A DNA stretch of 64,000 nucleotides from DATBLE01 sp963808815 (lineage in GTDB: Bacteria > Actinomycetota > Thermoleophilia > Gaiellales > Gaiellaceae): positions 62,001-126,000 of the forward strand of contig CAWEGI010000013.1 in assembly GCA_963808815.1 (NCBI GenBank), written 5' to 3'. Each line of letters begins with the position of its first letter. Position 1 is the stretch's first letter. Below, piece by piece: positions 28,276 to 36,155 of the stretch. A model generated the notes under the pieces. That model saw only the letters and a list, made by a program, of their open reading frames with translations, had not been told where the DNA came from and made no database searches. The position numbers and the translations under genes were made by a program.

Positions 28276-29268
28276 GTGATGCTCTCGACCGAGATCGAGG
28301 AGTACGACGCGCTCTGCCGGGCGCGGCTCGACCACCTCGTCCCGGTCACCCAGCCGCTCGTCCTCGTCTCGCAGGTGCCCCGCTCCGGGGGCACGCTGCT
28401 CAGCCAGCTCTTCGACGGGCACCCGGAGTGCCACGCGCACCCGCACGAGCTCCGGATCGGCAGCCCCACGAGCCGCCACTGGCCGCCGATCGACCTGGCG
28501 CGACCCGACGAGTGGTTCGAGCTGCTGCACGAGCCGTATGCCTGGAAGCACGCGCGGCGCGGCTACAGGAAACCCGCCGGCGTCAGGCCCGACGGCGGTC
28601 GCGACGTGGACGTCTTCCCGTTCCTCTTCCTGCCGCTGCTGCAGCAGCGGGTCTTCGAGGCCGCCGTCGCCGAACGGCCCGTCGGCCGGCGCCGGGACGT
28701 CCTCGACTCGTACTTCACCTCGTACTTCAACGCCTGGGTCGACAACCAGACGCTGTACGCGGAGCCGAAGCAGGTGGTAACCGCATTCGCGCCCGACCTG
28801 CACGTGAAACCGCAGAGCCTGGAGGGGTTCTTCGAGGATTACCCCGATGGAACGCTCGTCTCGATCGTGCGCGACCCGCGTGCCTGGTACGCCTCCGCGC
28901 GCAACCAGAAGCAGCAGTACTCGACCGTCGAGCGGGCCCTGAAGAAGTGGCGGACCTCCACGGAGGCGACCCTGGCGGCACGCGCGGAGCGGCCCGGGCG
29001 CGTCGTCGTCGTCACCTACGAAGATCTCGTGCGCGACACAGAAGGGACGATGCGGCTCGTCGCCGAGCGCGTCGGGATCTCGATGCGGCCGGAGCTGCTC
29101 GTTCCGACGTTCAACGGCCGACCGATCAGGGCGAACTCGAGCGACCGGGTGCAGGGCTACGGCGTGCGGGCCGAGCGGACCGAAGCATGGCGCGACCGGC
29201 TCGACGCGGAGACGGTTGCCCGCGTCGAGGAGCTGGCCGGCGACCTGTACGAGCGAGCCGCGAGCTAG
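28276..29268 (+). CDS. PAPS-dependent sulfotransferase, type A, intact copy
   Basis: An intact protein of about 330 residues. PLVLVSQVPRSGGTLLSQLF is the phosphosulfate loop and YPDGTLVSIVRDPRAWYASA the 3'-phosphate site. The stretches FDGHPECHAHPHELRIG, YFTSYFNAWVDNQTLY and LLVPTFNGRPIRANSSDR match the frameshifted gene at 17121 and allow that gene to be reconstructed. GTG 28276 is preferred because of the -10 box. Its stop is interlocked with that of the convergent sugar transferase. The family sulfates glycan or lipid hydroxyls; the acceptor is unknown. Confidence 0.87.
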   Translation: MMLSTEIEEYDALCRARLDHLVPVTQPLVLVSQVPRSGGTLLSQLFDGHPECHAHPHELRIGSPTSRHWPPIDLARPDEWFELLHEPYAWKHARRGYRKPAGVRPDGGRDVDVFPFLFLPLLQQRVFEAAVAERPVGRRRDVLDSYFTSYFNAWVDNQTLYAEPKQVVTAFAPDLHVKPQSLEGFFEDYPDGTLVSIVRDPRAWYASARNQKQQYSTVERALKKWRTSTEATLAARAERPGRVVVVTYEDLVRDTEGTMRLVAERVGISMRPELLVPTFNGRPIRANSSDRVQGYGVRAERTEAWRDRLDAETVARVEELAGDLYERAAS

Positions 29269-29954
29269 TAGCGAAGGCCGCGGGCGCGCAGCACGGTCCG
29301 CAGCGACTGCCGGATCACCTTCAGGTCGTGCCCGACCAGCTGCGGCCCGGTCAGCGTCCGGCACAGCTCGACGTACTCGAGGTCGAGCTCGGTCGCCTTC
29401 GACTTCGCCTTGGAGTCCTTGCGCACCTGCGCGGGGCCGGTCCAGCCGGCCATCACGTGGAGCCGGTAGTCGAGACCCTTCGCGACCTGCGTCTCGACCA
29501 TGGTGACCGGCCAGGGCCGCGGGCCGACGAGGCTGATGTCGCCGCGAAGGACGTTGATGATCTGCGGAAGCTCGTCGGCGTAGATCCGCTTGATCATCCG
29601 CCCAGCCCGGGTCAGGTTGGCGTGGTCGGCCTCGTAGAGACGCGCGTAGGCGTCCTCCTTCGAGGCGATCTCGGCGAGCACGTCCTCGCGCAGGACGCGG
29701 AACTTGAGTACCTCGAACTCGCGGCCCCGCGAGATACGCCGCTCGCGGTAGAGCCAGCGCCCACGGTCACGCGGCACGGAGAGCATGTCCCCCGCCAGGA
29801 TCGCGAACGCGAGCGCGAGCAGAGGCGAGAGCACGACGAGCAGCAGCGCCGCGACCGTCCGGTCGAAGACACGCTTCGCGAGCGGGTACGGGACGTCCGC
29901 CGCCGGGACGGCGGCGGCGACCGCCTCAGACGGATGCAGGATCGTGCGTGACAT
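29265..29954 (-). CDS. Initiating undecaprenyl-phosphate sugar-1-phosphate transferase (bacterial sugar transferase family)
   Basis: An intact protein of 229 residues from ATG 29954. YPLAKRVFDRTVAALLLVVL followed by LSPLLALAFAILAGDM forms the membrane hairpin. YRERRISRGREFEVLKFRVL is the phosphate-binding KFR region, IKRIYADELPQIINVLRGDI includes the conserved DELPQ motif, and SLVGPRPWPV completes the catalytic set. The family transfers hexose-1-phosphate from a nucleotide sugar to undecaprenyl phosphate, starting glycan synthesis on the inner face of the membrane. The soluble domain has a somewhat divergent, extended linker (about residues 85-110). It ends a minus-strand unit with a NeuB, an SDR and an aldehyde dehydrogenase, and is the only initiating enzyme seen. 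Confidence 0.87.
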   Translation of the reverse strand: MSRTILHPSEAVAAAVPAADVPYPLAKRVFDRTVAALLLVVLSPLLALAFAILAGDMLSVPRDRGRWLYRERRISRGREFEVLKFRVLREDVLAEIASKEDAYARLYEADHANLTRAGRMIKRIYADELPQIINVLRGDISLVGPRPWPVTMVETQVAKGLDYRLHVMAGWTGPAQVRKDSKAKSKATELDLEYVELCRTLTGPQLVGHDLKVIRQSLRTVLRARGLRY

Positions 29955-31388
29955 AGACGGTCTTCCAGTCGGAGTAGACGTCGAGCGCCTCGGTCCCGGG
30001 CTCGCGCCAGCCCGTGCCCGAGTCGCGCTGGCCGCCGAACGGCACGTGCGGCTCGAAGCCGTAGGTCGGCCCGTTCACCTGGACGCCGCCGGCGACGATC
30101 CGCCTGACGAACTCCTGGCCGCGATGGATGCTCGAGCGTCCAGATCGCCGCCGTCAGGCCGTACGGGCTCGCGTTCGCCACTGCGATCGCCTCCTCGAAG
30201 CCCTCGACGCGGTGGAGCGTCGTGATCGGTCCGAACAGCTCGGTGCAGGAGATCTCGGAGTCGGCTGCCGCGCCCTCGACGATGGTCGGCGCAAGGTAGA
30301 AGCCCGGCCGGTCGAGCCTCTCGCCGCCCGTGACCACCGTGGCACCCGCGGCCTTCGCGCGCTCGACCGCAGCCAGCATGTGCTCGAGCTGCCGCTCGTT
30401 GATCACCGGCCCGAAGTCGTGCTCGTCGTCCGGCCCGACCTTCTGGGCCTGCGCCCGCTCGATCAGGAGCTCGCGAAAGCGGTCGTAGACGGCGTCGAAC
30501 ACGATCAGCCGTGAGCCGGCTGCGCAGCGCTGGCCGGCGTTCGAGAACGCCGACAGCGCGGCCGCCTCGGCCGAGCGCTCCAGGTTCGCGTCGTCGCAGA
30601 CGACGAGCGGGTTCTTGCCGCCGAGCTCGAGGCAGACCTTGGCGAGGCGCTCGCCGGCGACGCGGGCGATCAGCCGGCCGACCGCGGTCGAGCCGGTGAA
30701 CGACACGACGGCGACACGCGGATCCTCGACCAGCGGCTGCCCGGCCTCTTCGCCGAAGCCGTGGACGACGTTCAGCACGCCGTCCGGGACAGCCCGCCTC
30801 CGCCGCCAGCCTGGCGAAGACGTTGGCCGTCTCCGGCGCGTCCTCGGAGGCCTTCAGCACCGCCGCGTTCCCGCAGAGGAGCGCAGGGAAGACCTTCCAG
30901 GCGACGTTCGCGATCGGCGTGTTCGCGGCGATGATCAGGCCCGCTACGCCGAGCGGCTGGCGGATCGTCATCGCCGAGCGGTTCGGGGTCGCGCTCGGCA
31001 TCGTCCTCCCGTAGAAGCGCCGCCCTTCGCCGGCGATGAAGTAGCCGAGCTCGATCGCGCCGTCGGTCTCGCCCTTCGCGTCCTTCGGCGACTTGCCGGT
31101 CTCGGCCGAGACGACCGCCGCCACCCGTTCCCGGTCGCGCTCGAGCAGCTGGGCGACCCGGCGCAGAATGCGGCCGCGCTCCTCCACCGGCCTGGCCGCC
31201 CAGTCCGGCTGCGCCGCCTCGGCGGCGGCGATCGCGGCGTCGACGTCCTCCTCCGACGAACGCGCGACCAGGCTGATCGACTCGCCGGTGGCCGGCGCGA
31301 GCTTCTCGAACGTCCCGCCGCCCGAGGCCGCGCGCTCCTTGCCGCCGATCACGTTCTCGACCGTCCGGACGTCAGCCGTCACCGTCAT
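29926..31388 (-). CDS. NAD(P)-dependent aldehyde dehydrogenase (two frameshifts)
   Basis: The start is ATG 31388, interlocked with the SDR stop (ATGA). TIRQPLGVAGLIIAANTPIA and FPALLCGNAAVLKASEDAPE come first. After a slip near 30790 come FTGSTAVGRLIARVAGERLA, LELGGKNPLVVCDDANLE with the catalytic Glu, and SAFSNAGQRCAAGSRLIVFD with the catalytic Cys. A slip near 30120 gives the C-terminus (VNGPTYGFEPHVPFGG, then a TVYVTHD strand) and stop TGA 29926-29928, 29 bases inside the next gene. Length is about 487 residues, usual for the family. Between an SDR and an initiating transferase it probably oxidises a sugar or sugar-acid aldehyde for the glycan; the substrate is unknown. Confidence 0.85.
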
Positions 31389-32093
31389 GCAGTGAATCCT
31401 CCGTCAACACGCAGCTCCTGCCCCGTCACGTAGGCCGAGGCGTCGGAGGCGAGGAAGAGCAGCGCGCCGACCAGGTCGGCCGGCTCGGCCATGCGCCCGA
31501 GCGGGACCCGCTCCGAGTACTTGCGCACGAACTCGGCGTCCTGCCCGCCGCGGACGCCGCCGGGTGAGAGCGCGTTCACGCGCACGCCGTGCGGGCCCCA
31601 CAGCCGCGCGAAGTAGCGGGTCAGGTTGACGACCGCCGCCTTCGAGGCGCCGTACGCCGCCGGCTTCGTGAACGGCGGCTCGATGTGGTCGTAGAGCGCC
31701 GGGATCGGCGCGATCGAGGCGTACAGCGAGCCGATGTTGACGATCGAGCCGCCCCCCGCCTCGCACATCGCGCCGCCGAAGACCTGGGTCGCGTTGTAGA
31801 GGCCGGTGACGTTCACCTCGAGCGTCCGCGCGAACTCCCCCTCGTCGCCGCCGGGGGGAGCGTCGATGCCGGCGTTGTTGACCAGGATCGCCGGCGTGCC
31901 GACCTCCGCGAGCACCCGCTCGAGGCCGGCGCGGTCGGTGACGTCGGCCTGCAGCGACGCCGTCGCCCGCGCGCACGTCGAGCCCGACGACGGTCGCGCC
32001 CGCCCCTGCCAGCGCCGAGGTCCACACCGGCCCCAGGTTTCCGAGCGCTCCGGTGACGACGGCGAGGCGGCCGGCGAGGCCGTCAGCGCTCAT
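31385..32093 (-). CDS. Short-chain dehydrogenase/reductase (one frameshift)
   Basis: The start is ATG 32093. GRLAVVTGALGNLGPVWTSA contains a TGxxxNLG variant of the glycine-rich NAD(P) motif. After a slip near 31960 the frame reads ILVNNAGIDAPPGGDEGEFA, then GSIVNIGSLYASIAPIPALY with the catalytic Ser, AAYGASKAAVVNLTRYFARL with the YxxxK pair, and ASAYVTGQELRVDGGFTA at the end. It overlaps the NeuB stop by 11 bases and the aldehyde dehydrogenase start by 4, so it is part of a tight unit NeuB-SDR-ALDH-sugar transferase. It likely oxidises or reduces a sugar precursor; direction and substrate are open. Confidence 0.87.
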
Positions 32094-33195
32094 CGGCCGC
32101 GCGCACGGACGCACCCGTCGCCGTCCCCGGGATCAGCTCCTCGAGGTCGTCGAACGAGAAGGCCGCGTCCTCGGCGACCGGGTGGCGCAGCGTGCGGCCG
32201 ATCACCGCGTCGAGCTCGTACGGGGGGAGACCGCCGTCCGCCGGCGACTTCAGCGTGAGATCCTCGCGGGCGAGCGTGTGCCCGGCCGGCAGCGTGCGCG
32301 CGGCGACGATCTTCTTGCCCATCTTCGTGATCGGCTCGGCTTCGCTCGGATGCGGGATCTTGTCGCCCGTGCCGAGCGCGAGCCGCGTGCGCTGGAGGTC
32401 GCGCACGAGCTTGCGGAGCCCGACCGGCTCGAGCGAGAAGCGGTGGTCGGTGCCCTTCATCGCCCGGTTGAGCGTGAAGTGCTTCTCGACGATCCGGCCG
32501 CCGAGCACGTAGGCGGCCACCGGCATCGCGATCCCGCTGTCGTGGCCGGAATAGCCGACGACCGTGTCGTCGAAGAGCTCCCGGTACGTCTCGATCACCC
32601 GCAGATCGAGCTCGTCCCAGTTCTCGACGGGGTACCCGGCCGTGCACTGGAGCAGCCCGAGGTGGGGGTTGATCTCCGCGACGCAGTCGTGCGCGCGACG
32701 CACGTCGTCGAGCGTGCCGCCCCCGGTCGACAGGATCATCGGCTTGCCGAATTCGGCGACGAACTTGAGCAGCGGCGTGTTGGTCAGGTCGCCCGAGGCG
32801 ATCTTGTACGCCGGCATGTCCAGATCGGCCAGCAACTCCGCGCTGCCGAAGTCGAAGGCGGTCGCGAAGAAGGTGACCCCGATCTGGGCCGCGTACGCCT
32901 TCAGCTCCTGGTACTCGGCGCGACCGAACTCGAGCGCCTCGCGGTGCAGGCCGTACGTCGGCCCGTAGCTGTTCTCGTTCTCGTACGGCCGGTTGAAGAG
33001 CTCGCGCGTGTACAGCGCCCGGTTGTCGCGCTTCTGGAGCTTGACGGCGTTCGCGCCGCAGCGGGCCGCCTCGGCGAAGAGCTCCTTGCACTGCTCGAGC
33101 GACCCCTGGTGGTTGTGGCCGATCTCGGCGATCACCCAGCAGTCGGTGTCGTCGGCGATCCGGGTGCCGTCGACGATCAGCTCACGATTGCTCAT
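32083..33195 (-). CDS. NeuB-family sugar acid synthase, second copy
   Basis: An intact protein of 370 residues from ATG 33195. WVIAEIGHNHQGSLEQCKEL, ANAVKLQKRDNRALYTRELF, FFATAFDFGSAELLADLDMP, YKIASGDLTNTPLLKFVAEF, GLLQCTAGYPVE, GYSGHDSGIAMPVAAYVLGG and VEKHFTLNRAMKGTDHRFSL follow the NeuB barrel order. A C-terminal SAF domain is present (KIVAARTLPAGHTLAREDLT, ELDAVIGRTLRHPVAED). It is clearly diverged from the first NeuB, with a different substrate-side sequence (QKRDNRALYTRE where NeuB has a QTH segment), so it may use another aldose. The operon context with SDR and ALDH, without a NeuC, supports a distinct product. Confidence 0.88.
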   Translation of the reverse strand: MSNRELIVDGTRIADDTDCWVIAEIGHNHQGSLEQCKELFAEAARCGANAVKLQKRDNRALYTRELFNRPYENENSYGPTYGLHREALEFGRAEYQELKAYAAQIGVTFFATAFDFGSAELLADLDMPAYKIASGDLTNTPLLKFVAEFGKPMILSTGGGTLDDVRRAHDCVAEINPHLGLLQCTAGYPVENWDELDLRVIETYRELFDDTVVGYSGHDSGIAMPVAAYVLGGRIVEKHFTLNRAMKGTDHRFSLEPVGLRKLVRDLQRTRLALGTGDKIPHPSEAEPITKMGKKIVAARTLPAGHTLAREDLTLKSPADGGLPPYELDAVIGRTLRHPVAEDAAFSFDDLEELIPGTATGASVRAADER

Positions 33196-33202
33196 CCGCG
33201 GA

Positions 33203-33208
33203 AGCGTA
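33203..33208 (-). promoter_or_regulatory. -10-like box TACGCT, leaderless
   Basis: TACGCT on the minus strand lies 7 bases before ATG 33195, within the 22-base gap to hddA. It would allow the NeuB2-SDR-ALDH-transferase unit to be transcribed on its own. Confidence 0.4.
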
Positions 33209-33217
33209 GCGACCTCG

Positions 33218-34195
33218 TCAGCGGCCCACGTAGATGATCCGGGTGCCCTCGGTCTCCGGCGCGAAGGCGAACTCGCGCAGGTCGCCGAGCGCACGCCGCA
33301 CCTCCGCCTGGCGCTCCACCGGCACGTACACGAGCAGGAACCCACCGCTGCCGGAGCCGAGCAGCTTTCCGCCGATCGCGCCGGCCGCGCGGGCCGCCTC
33401 GTACCAGCCGTCGATCTCGGCGTCGGTGACGCCGGGCAGCTCGCGCTTGCGCTGCCAGCTCTCGTGCATCGCCTCGCCGAGAACGTCGGGGCCGGCTCCG
33501 CCGGACAGCTCGCCGAATAGCGCGAGCGCGTCGTCGCGCAGGCTAATCAGCCTGGCCACCGTCTCGGGCTCGCCGGCGACGGCGTTCAGCCGCTCGAGCG
33601 GCTCGCCGCTGGACCCGCGCCCGGTGTGGAACATGAGCAGGTTGCGTCCAAGCGCCTGCGCCTGTCCCTCGGTGAGAACCAGCGGCGTCCGCCTGACGCC
33701 GCTGCCCGGCCCGAACTCGAGCAGCTGGAGCCCGCCGAAGGCGGCGGCGTACTGGTCCTGCTTGCCGATCGGCTTGCCGAGCACGTCGATCTCGATCCGT
33801 GCCGCCTCCTCCGCCAGCTCGGCCGGCGACTTGAGGATGCCCTGGTAGGCGAAGAGCGCGTTCAGCAGGCCGACGGTGACGGCGCTGGAGGAGCCGAGGC
33901 CGGTTCCCTCCGAGGGAACGTCCGCGATTGTCACGATCTCCGTCCCGCGCGGGATCCCCGCCGTGCGCAGTGCCTCGCGGGCGAGCTCGTGCTCGAGCTC
34001 GTCGATGGAGGCGACGATCTCCGTCCGCGAGTAGCTGACCCGGGTCGTCTCCTCGAACCGCTTGTTGACGGCGACGTAGACGTACTTGTCGATCGCGGTG
34101 GAGACGACCGCGCCGCCGTGCTCGGCCGAGAACGAGACGACGTCGCTGCCGCCGCCGACGAAGCTGACCCTGAGCGGTGTCCGCGAGATCAGCAC
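33218..34195 (-). CDS. hddA: D-glycero-D-manno-heptose 7-phosphate kinase (GHMP family)
   Basis: An intact protein of 325 residues from GTG 34195. LISRTPLRVSFVGGGSDVVS is the GHMP N-terminal motif in the form used by HddA (GGGSD). VPSEGTGLGSSSAVTVGLLN is the ATP loop, and GKLLGSGSGGFLLVYVP is the third motif. The enzyme phosphorylates the anomeric position of heptose 7-phosphate to give the 1,7-bisphosphate. Its order in the operon (gmhA, gmhB, then hddA) leaves little doubt, although related fucose kinases share the fold. The start overlaps the gmhB stop by seven bases. Confidence 0.9.
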   Translation of the reverse strand: MLISRTPLRVSFVGGGSDVVSFSAEHGGAVVSTAIDKYVYVAVNKRFEETTRVSYSRTEIVASIDELEHELAREALRTAGIPRGTEIVTIADVPSEGTGLGSSSAVTVGLLNALFAYQGILKSPAELAEEAARIEIDVLGKPIGKQDQYAAAFGGLQLLEFGPGSGVRRTPLVLTEGQAQALGRNLLMFHTGRGSSGEPLERLNAVAGEPETVARLISLRDDALALFGELSGGAGPDVLGEAMHESWQRKRELPGVTDAEIDGWYEAARAAGAIGGKLLGSGSGGFLLVYVPVERQAEVRRALGDLREFAFAPETEGTRIIYVGR

Positions 34196-34725
34196 AGCCT
34201 GCGGGCCGCGGCCGCGAGGTCCGGCTCGACCAGGTCGGGGGCATCGGAGCTGTCGCGGTCCGGCGCGATCAGGATCGTCGAGCAGCCGGCGGCGCGGCCC
34301 GCGGCGATGTCGGACTCGTCGTCGCCGATCATCCAGCTTCCCCCCGGCTCGACTCCGAGCTCGGCGGCCGCGCGCACGATCAGCCCCGGGCGCGGCTTGC
34401 GGCAGTCACAGCTCTCGTCCAGGTCGTGCGGGCAGTAGAAGAAGCCGTCCAGCGCGGCCTCCGGCCCCAGGTCGGCCTGCATCCGCTCCTCGATCTCCGC
34501 CAGCGTCTCCGGCGAGACGAGTCCGCGCGCGACGCCGCGCTGGTTGGAGACGACCGCGACCTTCCAGCCGGCCCGCTTCAGCTGGACCACGGCCTCGCGG
34601 GCGCCGGGCAACCAGTCGAACTGGTCGGCCGACATCACGTACTCGTGCTCGGGCGGCCGGGCGTTGAGCACGCCGTCGCGGTCGAGGAACACGGCCTGCC
34701 TCGCCCTACTGCTCGACCGGATCAC
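34189..34725 (-). CDS. gmhB: D-glycero-D-manno-heptose 1,7-bisphosphate 7-phosphatase (HAD-IIIA)
   Basis: An intact protein of 178 residues from GTG 34725. AVFLDRDGVLNARPPEHEYV is HAD motif I (DRDGVLN). VVSNQRGVARGLVSPETLAE is motif II. The zinc-binding cluster CPHD...CDCRKPRPG typical of GmhB lies near residues 120-135, and SWMIGDDESDIAAGRAAGC is motif IV. It removes the 7-phosphate from heptose 1,7-bisphosphate. It overlaps gmhA by 20 bases and hddA by 7. Histidinol-phosphatase relatives share the fold, but the pathway context favours GmhB. Confidence 0.92.
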   Translation of the reverse strand: MIRSSSRARQAVFLDRDGVLNARPPEHEYVMSADQFDWLPGAREAVVQLKRAGWKVAVVSNQRGVARGLVSPETLAEIEERMQADLGPEAALDGFFYCPHDLDESCDCRKPRPGLIVRAAAELGVEPGGSWMIGDDESDIAAGRAAGCSTILIAPDRDSSDAPDLVEPDLAAAARRLC

Positions 34726-35302
34726 CCTCGAGCCGACCGCGGAAGTAGCTCGTCAGCGCGTGGTTGAGGATCAGGTGCACGTCCTCGATCAGCCCGTAGT
34801 TGTCCGTCGGCGCGACGATCGCGTGGTCGGCGAGCTCGGCCGCCTCCCCGCCGTCGAAGCCGAGGAAGGCGATCACCGTTGCGGAGCGCTCGCGCGCGTA
34901 GCGCATCGCTTCGAGCACGTTCGGCGAGTTCCCGCTCCCGGAGAGGACGATCAGCACGTCGCCTGTGCGGATCAGGTTGACGAGCTGCTCCTTGAAGACA
35001 TGCTCGTAGCCGACGTCGTTCGCGAGCGCCGACATCAGGGCCACGTTGTCGGTCAGGCTCATCACCCGGAAGCGCGGCCGGTTCCCCGCCAGCGTGTTCT
35101 TCGAGAGGTCGCAGGCCATGTGCGACGCGGTCGAGGCGCTGCCGCCGTTGCCGACCACGAACACCTGCTTGTCGTGCCGATAGGCGGAGTAGAGGGCTGC
35201 CCCGATCGCCTCGATCCGCTCCAGCGGGATCGCGTCGAGCAGGGCTTTCAGCTCGCCGAAGTACGCGGCAAGGCTGTCCGAGACGCTGGCGTGGGCCGGC
35301 AC
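34706..35302 (-). CDS. gmhA: Sedoheptulose 7-phosphate isomerase (phosphoheptose isomerase)
   Basis: An intact protein of 198 residues. GTG 35302 is chosen because a TATGAT box lies 6 bases upstream. VFVVGNGGSASTASHMACDL is the SIS-domain phosphosugar site of GmhA, followed by LTDNVALMSALANDVGYEHV, VLIVLSGSGNSPNVLEAMRY and the metal-site region IVAPTDNYGLIEDVHLILNH. It converts sedoheptulose 7-phosphate to D-glycero-D-manno-heptose 7-phosphate, the entry step of the heptose pathway. Product flow then runs through HddA, GmhB and HddC, all encoded here. Confidence 0.94.
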   Translation of the reverse strand: MPAHASVSDSLAAYFGELKALLDAIPLERIEAIGAALYSAYRHDKQVFVVGNGGSASTASHMACDLSKNTLAGNRPRFRVMSLTDNVALMSALANDVGYEHVFKEQLVNLIRTGDVLIVLSGSGNSPNVLEAMRYARERSATVIAFLGFDGGEAAELADHAIVAPTDNYGLIEDVHLILNHALTSYFRGRLEGDPVEQ

Positions 35303-35308
35303 CAGGCG

Positions 35309-35314
35309 ATCATA
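35309..35314 (-). promoter_or_regulatory. -10-like box TATGAT overlapping the hddC stop
   Basis: TATGAT on the minus strand lies 6 bases before GTG 35302. It overlaps the TGA of hddC, so gmhA could be transcribed both from upstream and from this internal leaderless promoter. Confidence 0.45.
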
Positions 35315-35988
35315 GTCCGAGGTCTCGCTCGGCCTCTGCGAGCGCCTCGGGCGTGCCCACGTCCTTGACGTAGGCGTCGACCGGAACGGCGTTGATCGCG
35401 GCCCGGGCTGCAAGCGCCGCCGGCCAGACGTCGTGGCCGAAATCGGCGAACGGCGGGCGGATGTGGTCGAGGATCGCCGGATCGAGGACGTGCACGCCGG
35501 CGTTGACCAGGCCCTCGCCCCCGGCCCGACCCTTCTCGACGAATGCCGCTGACGCGCAGCCGGCCGTCGACCTCGAGCACGCCCTTGCCCTCGAGTTCGC
35601 CGCTCGGGTAGCAGGCAAGCGTTGCGATGCCCGAATGCCGCCCGAGCAGCTCGCCCAGCCGAAGGTCGGTGACAACGTCGCCGTACAGGAGCACGAAGGG
35701 CTCGTCGAGGAACGGCGTCAGCGGGACGAGCGCGCCCGCGGTCCCGAGCAACGCCTCCTCGACCGAGACCCGCACCGGCACCGGGGTGCCGCGCCCGAGG
35801 TGCTCCACGACCGCGTCCGCGTGGTGGTGGAGGTTGACCGCGACCTCGTCCACGCCCTCCCCGGCCAGATACTCGAGCTGGTGGTCGAGCAGCGTCCGCG
35901 CACCGAACGGGACGAGGATCTTCGGCACGTCGCCGAACGCGCCGCGCATCCGGGTGCCGAACCCGGCGGCGAGCAGAACGGCCTTCAA
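35310..35988 (-). CDS. hddC: Heptose-1-phosphate guanylyltransferase-like nucleotidyltransferase (one frameshift)
   Basis: The start is TTG 35988 (LKAVLLAAGFGTRMRGAFGD), the NTP-binding signature of sugar nucleotidyltransferases, with ILVPFGARTLLDHQLEYLAG next. EPFVLLYGDVVTDLRLGELL contains the metal-binding GD pair. After a slip near 35545 come AFVEKGRAGGEGLVNAGVHV and VPVDAYVKDVGTPEALAEAE, ending at TGA 35310-35312. Length is about 226 residues. In the family GTP and heptose 1-phosphate give GDP-D-glycero-D-manno-heptose. Mannose- or glucose-1-phosphate enzymes look alike, but the neighbours gmhA, gmhB and hddA favour HddC. A long hairpin element begins right at its start codon. Confidence 0.85.
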
Positions 35989-36155
35989 AGAGCGCCTAAC
36001 GGAATGGGTGTTCGTTCCAGAGGTGCGATGGGCGAGTGCGATGCAAGGACGCAGGGAGCCCCGATAGTGACTTAACTATCGGGGCGACTGAGGACGCCGC
36101 AGCGTGCCGTCCAGCGCGGCTCGGGGACACAACCACTCATTTCGTTAGGCGCTCT
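35989..36155. repeat. Long imperfect hairpin with attC-like ends
   Basis: The 18-base ends (35989-36006 and 36138-36155) are inverted repeats with one mismatch. Inner segments still pair imperfectly, and the centre is a perfect 10-bp stem (CCCCGATAGT at 36059-36068, ACTATCGGGG at 36075-36084) with a 6-base loop. The ends contain GCCTAAC (35994-36000) and GTTAGGC (36144-36150), which fit the RYYYAAC and GTTRRRY core sites of integron attC elements. The stop TAA of the epimerase gene lies inside one core site, as in many gene cassettes. The element exactly fills the gap between the epimerase stop and the hddC start. No integrase or second site is seen. A structured RNA or a MITE-like repeat is the alternative. 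Confidence 0.7.

Noticed and set aside
35989..36155. A full integron
   Set aside because: No tyrosine-recombinase integrase and no second attC-like site were noticed, and the flanking genes form an ordinary glycan operon. Only the single hairpin is reported.
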